In this document: positions 1-5,026 of the stretch, piece after piece
Layout of the letters: every line of letters begins with the position of its first letter
Numbering within the stretch: the first letter of the stretch is position 1
Origin: a bacterium
GTDB lineage: Bacteria > SZUA-182
DNA length: 5,092 bases
Assembly: GCA_003230635.1 (NCBI GenBank)
Contig: QIFF01000143.1
Span: forward strand, 1 to 5,092
Direction: 5' to 3'
Translations under genes and position numbers: made by a program
Notes under the pieces: model-generated
Told to the model about the DNA's origin: nothing
Databases searched by the model: none
What the model saw: only the letters and a program-made list of their open reading frames with translations

Positions 1-1915
1 CCTTGCGCTTGATGGGGCGTACATACTTTAAGTGGTGATAGCCCAGATTGTACTTGCCCGAGGTCAGCATCTGGGAGTGTCCCTGCACGCTTCCGTCTGC
101 TTGGATGTCCAACTGAATGTTTTTGGTGATTTTATTATCTTCGGCTTTCAGAGAGGGAGTTCTCACAAAGCGGGCGCCGTCTTCAAAAAACACCAGGGTT
201 TCCCGATCCTGATTGCCGGAGGGGATATGCCCGAAAGTGCAGGTTTCATAAGTGGGATCCAACCAAATCAATTCCCCCTCAATCTCCGCCGCAGCAATGC
301 AGTGGTTAAACTGCAACATGGGAAGTTCCTTGACCACCCGCCCGCTGTTCTGAGTATTGATTAAGACCAGATAGGCCTTAATTCCAGCCTCACGCAGCAT
401 ACTGACCAGGAGGGAGGACTGATCCTTACAATCACCGTATTTATTCTTAAAAATCTCGCTGACCGCATGGGGTTTATAGCCGGAAACCCCATACTCCAGG
501 CCCACATAGCGTACCTGGGGCGCTACCCAGTGAAAAATCTCCCGCGCCTTATCCCGCAGGTTTTTCTGACCGGTGGTCAACTCGGCCACCTTTTGCCGAA
601 TTGCCTCATCCGGTTTAAGCTGATCCTGCGCCAACCCACTAAACCAAGTTGATATTTCCCGCCAGTCATCAAAAGAAGAAATCATCATATAGGGCAAAAT
701 ATCACCCCAGGGGGGCATCATCGGCTCGGGGATGATCTGGACGGTATCCCTAAGCTCCCAGCGGTGGGTTGTAGTGTCGGTTCCTTCTTCAACCCGGGGT
801 TCAAGCTTGTCTCTCCTTAAAAAACGAGCCTGCCAGGTGCGCCCCTTGGGCACGGTCAGGGACACCCGCTGAATTAGTTTTGGCTCATGGGATTGCAGGG
901 ATTTGCTGAGTTGGAAATCATCACCCTCGGTAATCAAGTGCGAGGAAGTAATGGTGGCCTGGTACTCAATCACCGACCCCACCACCACCTCGGGCATGGA
1001 AATCACCAGCACCTTGACATTGCTGTACATGGGGAAGCCGGACCAGGGGCTTAGCTCGCGCCAGGATTTTTTGCCCACCGGCACAACTGTTCCATCATCT
1101 TTAATGGTGCGGGCGAAATCAACCTTAATCGTCTGATAGGTGGAATCAAAGCCCAACTCTACCTCCCCGAAGCCCTTGCCCCGGTCATCCAGGATTTTGA
1201 TCAGCTTATGAATGGTGGTGGTTTGGGTATTGTCGGCGTGAATGACCGTCTGGATTTCATCCAGCAAAATCGCCGCCCCGGCGTTGGGATAATCCTCGCT
1301 GCCCGGGGCGTTCTGAATCAGGGTCTTGACCTCGTCATTCTCCAAAGATGCCAGGGTGGTTTTCCCGGACTTGGCCTCAATCTCGGCCAGGTGGCGGCGG
1401 GAGTTTTGGGCAAATTCACTCTGGGGGGCTTGCTTAATAATATCTTGATAATGCCCAATAGCCTCATTAAAGAGATGCTGTTTCTCCTTGACCAGGCCCA
1501 GGTAATACTGCGCTTCAGGGCTTTTGGGCTTTAGCGAATTCCAGCGCTCAAGGGCCTGCTTGGCCCGGGGAAGCTGGTTCAAGCGGTAATGAGCCAGGGC
1601 CAAAACCCGCAACCCGGCGGCGGGAACAGTCTCCATCGTTTCCAGCAGCTTTATGCTCCGGGCATACTCCCCCTGCTGTAAATAAACCCCGGCCAGCTTC
1701 AAGCGCGCCTCACCAGCCAGCGAAGGATCGGCCAAAGCCGCCTGGTACTCCGCCTTGCTCTGCTCCAGCAAACGCTTGGCCCGGCTTTGGTAAAATACAC
1801 CCTGCTGGAGGTGATTTCTGGCCTGCTCAGCATTTTGCGCACAAGCGGCCAGGCTGGCTAATACCACTACCAGCAAAAGAACCAGTCTGTTTGTTAAGCC
1901 CTTAGATATTTTCAT
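1..1915 (-). CDS. TPR / DUF3857 / transglutaminase-like lipoprotein (C-terminus beyond the window)
   Basis: The frame is open from the ATG at 1915 to the left edge, giving 638 visible residues and no stop. The N-terminus has a basic start, a hydrophobic stretch (LVLLLVVVLASLAAC) and a lipobox L22-A23-A24-C25, so a secreted lipoprotein anchored at Cys25 is expected. Residues about 28-200 are helical, alanine/leucine-rich TPR-like repeats. Residues about 215-400 resemble DUF3857, including the segment IKILDDRGKGFGEVELGFD. Residues about 450-565 form a transglutaminase-like domain with a complete catalytic triad: Cys496 in YGDCKDQSS, His538 in LQFNHCIAA and Asp553 in WLDPT. The family is often annotated as a transglutaminase-like cysteine peptidase or amidase of unknown substrate, probably acting in the periplasm. 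The gene is divergent from the RnfC-like gene and has its own promoter and ribosome site. Triad and lipobox are read directly; the substrate is unknown. Confidence 0.9.
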   Translation of the reverse strand, partial: MKISKGLTNRLVLLLVVVLASLAACAQNAEQARNHLQQGVFYQSRAKRLLEQSKAEYQAALADPSLAGEARLKLAGVYLQQGEYARSIKLLETMETVPAAGLRVLALAHYRLNQLPRAKQALERWNSLKPKSPEAQYYLGLVKEKQHLFNEAIGHYQDIIKQAPQSEFAQNSRRHLAEIEAKSGKTTLASLENDEVKTLIQNAPGSEDYPNAGAAILLDEIQTVIHADNTQTTTIHKLIKILDDRGKGFGEVELGFDSTYQTIKVDFARTIKDDGTVVPVGKKSWRELSPWSGFPMYSNVKVLVISMPEVVVGSVIEYQATITSSHLITEGDDFQLSKSLQSHEPKLIQRVSLTVPKGRTWQARFLRRDKLEPRVEEGTDTTTHRWELRDTVQIIPEPMMPPWGDILPYMMISSFDDWREISTWFSGLAQDQLKPDEAIRQKVAELTTGQKNLRDKAREIFHWVAPQVRYVGLEYGVSGYKPHAVSEIFKNKYGDCKDQSSLLVSMLREAGIKAYLVLINTQNSGRVVKELPMLQFNHCIAAAEIEGELIWLDPTYETCTFGHIPSGNQDRETLVFFEDGARFVRTPSLKAEDNKITKNIQLDIQADGSVQGHSQMLTSGKYNLGYHHLKYVRPIKRK

Positions 1916-1917
1916 TT

Positions 1918-1924
1918 CTTCCTT
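1918..1924 (-). promoter_or_regulatory. Ribosome binding site of the transglutaminase-like lipoprotein
   Basis: On the minus strand AAGGAAG lies 2 nt before the ATG at 1915, with the AGGA core about 4-5 nt upstream of the start. Together with the signal peptide that begins right at this ATG, it fixes the start codon. Confidence 0.6.
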
Positions 1925-1948
1925 TGTCCAGAAAATGCAACCCTGCTG

Positions 1949-1977
1949 AAGATAGCACAGCGACTGGCTAAAATCAA
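1949..1977 (-). promoter_or_regulatory. Sigma70-type promoter for the lipoprotein gene
   Basis: On the minus strand TTGATT (1972-1977) and TATCTT (1949-1954) are separated by 17 nt. Each box matches four of six consensus positions. Transcription would start near 1942, giving a leader of about 27 nt that contains the ribosome site. No operator-like repeat is evident. Confidence 0.5.
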
Positions 1978-2000
1978 GGCTCGCGCAAGCCGGTAATCCA

Positions 2001-2029
2001 TTGACAACAGCTCAGGAAGCCTTTATTAT
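2001..2029 (+). promoter_or_regulatory. Sigma70-type promoter for the RnfC/PduS-like gene
   Basis: A perfect TTGACA (2001-2006) is followed after exactly 17 nt by TATTAT (2024-2029), five of six matches to TATAAT. The expected start is near 2036, leaving about 30 nt of leader before the ATG at 2066. It lies just upstream of, and diverges from, the lipoprotein promoter (-35 boxes 23 nt apart). Confidence 0.7.
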
Positions 2030-2065
2030 GACTAGGCCACCCTTAATCAAAAAAACACCGCCACC

Positions 2066-3406
2066 ATGAAAACTAATCCCGAATATATCATTGACAAAAT
2101 CGCCCAGGCGGGAGTGGTGGGTGCCGGGGGGGCCGGATTTCCTACTCATGCCAAACTGGGGCAGCCGGTTGAGATGGTAATTGCCAACGGGGCCGAATGC
2201 GAACCCTTGCTCGCCAGCGACGTAACCTTGCTTGAACATCATTCCCCCCAGATGATTCAAGGGCTGCTGCTGGTTATGGCCGCTGCGCAGGCCGGGCAGG
2301 GAGTAATCGCCCTCAAAGCCAAGCATTCTTCCTTAATAGATATTCTCCGGCAAAAGATAGACCCTTACCCTCAGTTAAAACTCCACCTGCTGAATGATTT
2401 TTATCCGGCCGGGGACGAGCATACCTTGATTAACGAGGTCAGCGGCAAATGCGTCCCGCCCGGGCAGTTTCCCCCCTCAGTGGGCATCGTAGTAAACAAC
2501 GTTACCACCCTCCGACAGGTTGCCGCCGCTTTCTCCGGCCAGCCGGTAACCTCCCGCTACGTCACCGTGGCAGGAGAAGTGCGCCGGCCCCTGGTGATTG
2601 ACACCCCCATCGGTATCCCCTTAAGCCAGCTTGTGGCTGCGGCCGGCGGCAGTCTGCTGGATGAGTACAGAATAATCGTTGGCGGCCCGATGATGGGGCG
2701 CCTGGCAGCCGACCCGGAACAAGAAGTCAGCACCAAAACCATATCAGGCATAGTGGTCGTTTCCCCGCAGCACTGGTTGGTGCAGCGCACCCAGATAAAG
2801 CCGGCCCAACAACTGCAACGGGCTAAATCCGCCTGCGACAACTGTCGTATGTGCACAGATCTGTGCCCCCGTTACCTGCTGGGGCACCCCTTAGAACCCC
2901 ATTTGAGCATGCAGGCCCTGGCCCACCAGCAAATAGACGCCAGTCAACACCTTACCTCCGCCCTGCTCTGCTGCCAGTGCGGAATTTGCGACACCATTGC
3001 CTGCCCCTGCAACCTCTCCCCCCGCGCCCTCTACCAGGAATTGCGAAAAGAATTCGCCCATCAAAAGCTTTCTCCCCAAAAATTTGTTGCCCGCCCGGTT
3101 GCTCCGGAACGTGAACAGCGGCGAACACCCTTAGCAAAGATTCAGCAGCGCCTCAACCTCAGCCAGTTCGCCAGACAAAAACCAACCCTTGCCCCCTCAG
3201 CCCTGTTCCCCGACCGAGTACGAATTAAACTCAAACAACACGTAGGCAGTGCGGCGATTCCAGTAGTAAAGACAGGAGATACGGTAAGCAAAGGCCAATT
3301 GCTGGGCGAAATCCCCGAGGGCAAACTGGGAGCGAGGGTACACGCCTCTATTGGTGGGCTGGTAACTAGGGTAGAGAAGGATTTTGTGGAGGTTAGCCGT
3401 TGCTAA
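2066..3406 (+). CDS. RnfC/PduS-like SLBB-domain dicluster [4Fe-4S] flavoprotein, 446 aa
   Basis: The protein is complete. Near the N-terminus it has the glycine-rich segment VVGAGGAGFPTHAK (17-30) and NGAECEPLLASD (41-52), followed by YPAGDEHTLI (113-122), as in the NADH/FMN-binding part of RnfC, PduS and complex I 51-kDa subunits. An SLBB-like region spans about 165-213 (YVTVAGEV to GGPMMG). Two [4Fe-4S] motifs follow: C257xxC260xxC263xxxC267P and C302xxC305xxC308xxxxC313P. The C-terminus (about 385-446) looks like the RnfC barrel-sandwich domain, with IPVVKTGDTVSKGQLLGEIPEG and a VHASIGGLVTRVE strand pair. This order, barrel-sandwich last, is that of PduS (cobalamin reductase), whereas RnfC has that domain first. 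It probably moves electrons from NADH through flavin and two clusters to an acceptor that cannot be read from this locus. No rnfABDEG or pdu genes are adjacent. The start is chosen because homology begins at once, although no Shine-Dalgarno is visible (CACCGCCACC precedes the ATG). Confidence 0.88.
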   Translation: MKTNPEYIIDKIAQAGVVGAGGAGFPTHAKLGQPVEMVIANGAECEPLLASDVTLLEHHSPQMIQGLLLVMAAAQAGQGVIALKAKHSSLIDILRQKIDPYPQLKLHLLNDFYPAGDEHTLINEVSGKCVPPGQFPPSVGIVVNNVTTLRQVAAAFSGQPVTSRYVTVAGEVRRPLVIDTPIGIPLSQLVAAAGGSLLDEYRIIVGGPMMGRLAADPEQEVSTKTISGIVVVSPQHWLVQRTQIKPAQQLQRAKSACDNCRMCTDLCPRYLLGHPLEPHLSMQALAHQQIDASQHLTSALLCCQCGICDTIACPCNLSPRALYQELRKEFAHQKLSPQKFVARPVAPEREQRRTPLAKIQQRLNLSQFARQKPTLAPSALFPDRVRIKLKQHVGSAAIPVVKTGDTVSKGQLLGEIPEGKLGARVHASIGGLVTRVEKDFVEVSRC

Positions 3407-3425
3407 TTGTTAATTTCTTGTTATT

Positions 3426-3450
3426 GTTGGGTTTCGTCCCTCAGCCCAAC
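3426..3450. repeat. REP-like palindrome between convergent genes, possible terminator
   Basis: GTTGGG (3426-3431) pairs with CCCAAC (3445-3450), with an extra T-G pair inside and a loop containing TTCGTCCCTCA. It occupies the gap between the 3' ends of the RnfC-like gene and the AT-rich cassette. Neither strand has a U-run after the stem, so it is a weak intrinsic terminator at best. From memory, GTTGGGTTTCG...CCCAAC palindromes recur between genes in many bacteria; copy number in this genome cannot be judged here. Confidence 0.45.
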
Positions 3451-3461
3451 TTGCTACTCCG

Positions 3462-3977
3462 TTACTTCAACCTTGCTAACAAAATAAGTTCTTGAACTGT
3501 AGTTCTTAAATCAGGGATAATTTTATCAATATCCTGTCTATGTGCAAGAAATCTACGACTATGAGCTGATTTATCCCCAATATCTTTAAGATTGCGGAGA
3601 GATCTCTTAGTATTTCTACTAATTGACCAACTAGATTCGTTTAAAGTTGCGGTTATTAACTGTTTTAAATAAAGAAAGTCTCCATTACTGTTTTTTATTT
3701 TTGAAGGAATCCTCTGTGCTTCAAAACATTCTATTATTAGAGTTTCTATTAACCTGCGTATCATTACTCCAGATGCATCATACCAGCCTTTATCATATGC
3801 CCCATTAATCTGATGAACAATTTTTTCTATATACTGTCTAGTTTCTCGAACTAATGAAAAATAGATGACTTTTTCAGTTGGACTACGGGCACCTTCTTCA
3901 GGTGGCTTTATTAGTTTTTGCACATCATTGTTAATATTTTTAGCAAGTTCAACAAAACTGTTGCTATCAATAAACAT
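3462..3977 (-). CDS. HEPN/DUF4145-like helical protein, 171 aa, second gene of AT-rich cassette
   Basis: The protein is probably all-helical and has no signal peptide or membrane segment. Residues 59-83 (including YDASGVMIRRLIETLII) match the pattern of DUF4145-type proteins, in which a helix with an RR-x-x-E element follows a conserved alanine-rich turn. Residues 127-143 include LKDIGDKSAHSRRF, resembling the LRxxGNxAAH element of those families with Lys131 replacing Arg and Asp135 replacing Asn. DUF4145 has been placed in the HEPN superfamily, many members of which are RNases in toxin-antitoxin, abortive-infection and CRISPR systems. The ATG is 3 nt beyond the stop of the upstream DUF5343-like gene, so the two are probably translated from one message. 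The gene is AT-rich compared with its left neighbour. Family assignment is inferred from motif resemblance; RNase activity is not established because the basic residue is Lys and the spacing differs from the usual Rx4-6H. Confidence 0.6.
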   Translation of the reverse strand: MFIDSNSFVELAKNINNDVQKLIKPPEEGARSPTEKVIYFSLVRETRQYIEKIVHQINGAYDKGWYDASGVMIRRLIETLIIECFEAQRIPSKIKNSNGDFLYLKQLITATLNESSWSISRNTKRSLRNLKDIGDKSAHSRRFLAHRQDIDKIIPDLRTTVQELILLARLK

Positions 3978-3980
3978 AGA

Positions 3981-4682
3981 TTATTTACTCCCAAAACCTT
4001 TTAGATGCTTTGACATGCTTTCAAATATTTTATCTATTTGTTCCGCAGTTGTTTCTGGAGAAATATGTATCTGTATGTCAATATGAAGTGATGGTGGTCC
4101 CAGAGATAATTTTTCATCAGTTTTAGGTTCTTCAGAGGCAGTTGTTTCTTCTGGGCGAGGTTTCTCAACTTTCTTTTTAGACGTTGATTTTTTAGTTGAC
4201 TGTTTTGTTTTAGGAGCAGGTGTTTTTGAAGCAGTATTTATTACTTCTTCCGCTTTACTTGTATCAGCATCTAGAAGTAGTAAATAAAATTTAGCTAATT
4301 TTACTCCAGCCTGGCCACCCACGTGACAATAATTCATAAACCATGATTTTACATCGTCAAGTGGGGCAGATTTATCATGATACAGATCACGTAGTTCTTG
4401 AGGATACAGGTTAGTAATTATAGTCTTACATACATCACTATACTTTGAGTCATCTCGCCAATCAAAGGCAAGATTTGTTGGCGCACCTGTTTCGTCTATC
4501 AAACCTATACTTCTCATTGGGCTAATCACATTTGCATTTGCTGATTGGTCTTGCATCTTGAGAGCACTTGCAACATAAGACTTTGTTACTTGGCCTGGCA
4601 CACGTTGATGAAATTGTTTACGTAATCGCCACCAATTTATTTCTGCCATTTTTGGGAAACTGGGTCTTTTCTCTTGTGCCAT
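3981..4682 (-). CDS. DUF5343-like protein with basic linker and C-terminal tail, 233 aa, first gene of AT-rich cassette
   Basis: Residues about 15-140 match my recollection of DUF5343: a segment around VPGQVTKSYVASAL, then ISPMRSIGLIDETGAPT (53-69), a WRDD/Y element (75-81), NLYPQELRDL (91-100) and VKSWFMNY (111-118), ending in a helix with FYLLLLDAD. Residues about 150-190 are a low-complexity linker rich in Lys, Thr, Pro, Ser and Glu, probably disordered. Residues 196-229 form a compact tail, PPSLHIDIQIHISPETTAEQ then IDKIFESMSKHL, predicted as a beta strand plus helix. There is no signal peptide or membrane segment. DUF5343 has no settled function; a winged-helix-like fold is possible but not shown. 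The start is supported by a strong Shine-Dalgarno (GAGGAGG) 4 nt upstream. It precedes the HEPN-like gene by 3 nt and has a leader of about 140 nt. The locus is strongly AT-rich, suggesting acquisition by transfer. Confidence 0.75.
   Translation of the reverse strand: MAQEKRPSFPKMAEINWWRLRKQFHQRVPGQVTKSYVASALKMQDQSANANVISPMRSIGLIDETGAPTNLAFDWRDDSKYSDVCKTIITNLYPQELRDLYHDKSAPLDDVKSWFMNYCHVGGQAGVKLAKFYLLLLDADTSKAEEVINTASKTPAPKTKQSTKKSTSKKKVEKPRPEETTASEEPKTDEKLSLGPPSLHIDIQIHISPETTAEQIDKIFESMSKHLKGFGSK
3988..3992 (-). promoter_or_regulatory. Ribosome binding site of the HEPN-like gene, inside the end of the DUF5343-like gene
   Basis: On the minus strand GGGAG lies 10 nt before the ATG at 3977 and inside the last codons of the upstream gene. 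This fits termination-reinitiation coupling between the two products. Confidence 0.45.
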
Positions 4683-4686
4683 GACG

Positions 4687-4693
4687 CCTCCTC
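4687..4693 (-). promoter_or_regulatory. Strong Shine-Dalgarno of the DUF5343-like gene
   Basis: On the minus strand GAGGAGG sits 4 nt before the ATG at 4682. It is the strongest ribosome site in the window and fixes the start of the first cassette gene. Confidence 0.75.
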
Positions 4694-4716
4694 AAATAAT
4701 AAGTTGTTATTTCGAT

Positions 4717-4742
4717 GTTTCGGTTTCTCCTGAAGCCGAAAC
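4717..4742. repeat. Palindromic repeat copy 1 (11-bp stem)
   Basis: GTTTCGGTTTC (4717-4727) pairs with GAAGCCGAAAC (4732-4742) around the loop TCCT, with one G-T wobble. Its reverse complement aligns with copy 2 over 24 nt with three differences, so the two copies form an inverted pair. It lies in the presumed leader of the DUF5343-like gene, about 35 nt before its ATG. Confidence 0.75.
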
Positions 4743-4769
4743 CTGTAAGGGCAACATTACCCCTTTTTT

Positions 4770-4795
4770 CTTTCGGCTTGGGGAGAAGCCGAAAG
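4770..4795. repeat. Palindromic repeat copy 2 (10-bp perfect stem)
   Basis: CTTTCGGCTT (4770-4779) pairs perfectly with AAGCCGAAAG (4786-4795) around the loop GGGGAG. It is in inverted orientation to copy 1, and the two loops are partly complementary (CTCC versus GGAG). On the minus strand the stem is followed by an A-run, so it is not an intrinsic terminator of cassette transcription. Confidence 0.75.
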
Positions 4796-4828
4796 ACCGA
4801 TCCGCCCTATTTAATGTAAACTAGATTG

Positions 4829-4856
4829 ATTGTAACATTTGTCACTTTAAAAGCAA
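4829..4856 (-). promoter_or_regulatory. Candidate promoter of the AT-rich cassette
   Basis: On the minus strand TTGCTT (4851-4856) is followed after 16 nt by TACAAT (4829-4834). The -10 box has five of six matches; the -35 box is weak. Transcription would start near 4822, giving a leader of about 140 nt containing both palindromic repeats. A weak -35 fits dependence on an activator or repressor. Other AT-rich hexamers nearby could serve instead. Confidence 0.35.
4831..4846. promoter_or_regulatory. CRP/FNR-like dyad overlapping the cassette promoter
   Basis: TGTAA-N6-TCACT matches eight of ten positions of the E. coli CRP consensus TGTGA-N6-TCACA. Its core is a dyad, GTAACA-TT-TGTCAC, with one mismatched pair. 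It overlaps the -10 box and spacer of the candidate promoter, so a bound regulator would be expected to repress. AT-rich DNA yields such matches by chance, so this is tentative. Confidence 0.25.
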
Positions 4857-4877
4857 AGAATTTTTTGTTGCCTGCTA

Positions 4878-4919
4878 CGGTTTCGATCTTCTGGCGTTGG
4901 ACAAACCGAAAGACCAGAA
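4878..4919 (+). other. Potential folded element with interleaved stems and a third repeat copy
   Basis: CGGTTT (4878-4883) can pair with AAACCG (4903-4908), and TTCTGG (4889-4894) with CCAGAA (4914-4919). The stems interleave, so they form a pseudoknot or alternative hairpins. Positions 4899-4915 (GGACAAACCGAAAGACC) repeat 4782-4798 (GGAGAAGCCGAAAGACC) with two differences in 17, tying the element to the repeats in the cassette leader. It is upstream of both divergent promoters, so a transcript across it is not assured. Confidence 0.35.
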
Positions 4920-4926
4920 TCAAGCG

Positions 4927-4955
4927 TTGACCATTGGAAGCAAACAGGGTATATT
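4927..4955 (+). promoter_or_regulatory. Sigma70-type promoter of the epimerase gene
   Basis: TTGACC (4927-4932) and TATATT (4950-4955) are separated by exactly 17 nt, each with five of six consensus matches. Transcription would begin near 4962, giving a leader of about 65 nt that contains the hairpin at 4980-4999 and the ribosome site. Confidence 0.65.
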
Positions 4956-4979
4956 AGCAACTGAGAATTTATATGTAGG

Positions 4980-4999
4980 GGCTGACCTCTGTGTCGGCC
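4980..4999 (+). repeat. Hairpin repeat in the epimerase leader
   Basis: GGCTGAC (4980-4986) pairs with GTCGGCC (4993-4999) around the loop CTCTGT, with one G-T wobble. The preceding TGTAGGG and the overall shape resemble a class of short hairpin repeats, TAGGGGC...GCCC, that I recall between genes in many genomes. No U-run follows, so it is not a terminator. Confidence 0.5.
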
Positions 5000-5013
5000 T
5001 GTGTGACTGAAGC

Positions 5014-5020
5014 TGAGGAG
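5014..5020 (+). promoter_or_regulatory. Ribosome binding site of the epimerase gene
   Basis: TGAGGAG ends 6 nt before the ATG at 5027. It favours this ATG over the in-frame upstream GTG codons at 4991 and 5003. Confidence 0.65.
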
Positions 5021-5026
5021 CGTCCA

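Larger units (their letters stand above)
4683..5026. other. 344-bp intergenic region with divergent signals, no gene seen
   Basis: No credible coding sequence is present. From left to right it holds the leader of the AT-rich cassette with two palindromic repeats (4717-4795), a candidate minus-strand promoter overlapped by a CRP-like dyad (4829-4856), a third partial repeat copy inside a potential folded element (4878-4919), a strong plus-strand promoter (4927-4955) and a hairpin in the epimerase leader (4980-4999). Confidence 0.7.

Noticed and set aside
32..1534. Several plus-strand open frames (32-364, 467-652, 903-1136, 1208-1534)
   Set aside because: They lie opposite the continuous minus-strand lipoprotein frame, whose translation shows family motifs throughout. 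The plus-strand products show no recognisable motif.
2056..2069. GCCACCATG resembling a eukaryotic Kozak context
   Set aside because: The organisation, promoters and gene families are bacterial; the match is coincidental.
2012..3324. Minus-strand open frames and a plus-strand frame at 2851-3114 across the RnfC-like gene
   Set aside because: They are shadows of the 446-aa frame that carries the Fe-S and SLBB motifs. High-GC DNA commonly gives long spurious frames.
3865..4086. Plus-strand frame of 73 codons across the junction of the two cassette genes
   Set aside because: It is antisense to both real genes and has no ribosome site or recognisable content.
3419..4713. TTGTTATT at both ends of the AT-rich cassette as a target-site duplication
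   Set aside because: Eight AT-rich bases recur by chance in such sequence. There are no transposase, terminal inverted repeats or tRNA to support an insertion-site reading.
4749..4769. GGG...CCC followed by a run of six T, terminator-like on the plus strand
   Set aside because: The stem is only 3 bp with an 8-nt loop, too weak for intrinsic termination, and no plus-strand gene ends just upstream.
4683..4822. Type III toxin-antitoxin arrangement (RNA repeats upstream of a toxin)
   Set aside because: The two repeats are inverted, not tandem. The first gene is DUF5343-like rather than a ToxN-type endoribonuclease, and there is no terminator between repeats and gene.
4717..4915. CRISPR array
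   Set aside because: Only two full and one partial repeat copies, in mixed orientation and with irregular spacing.
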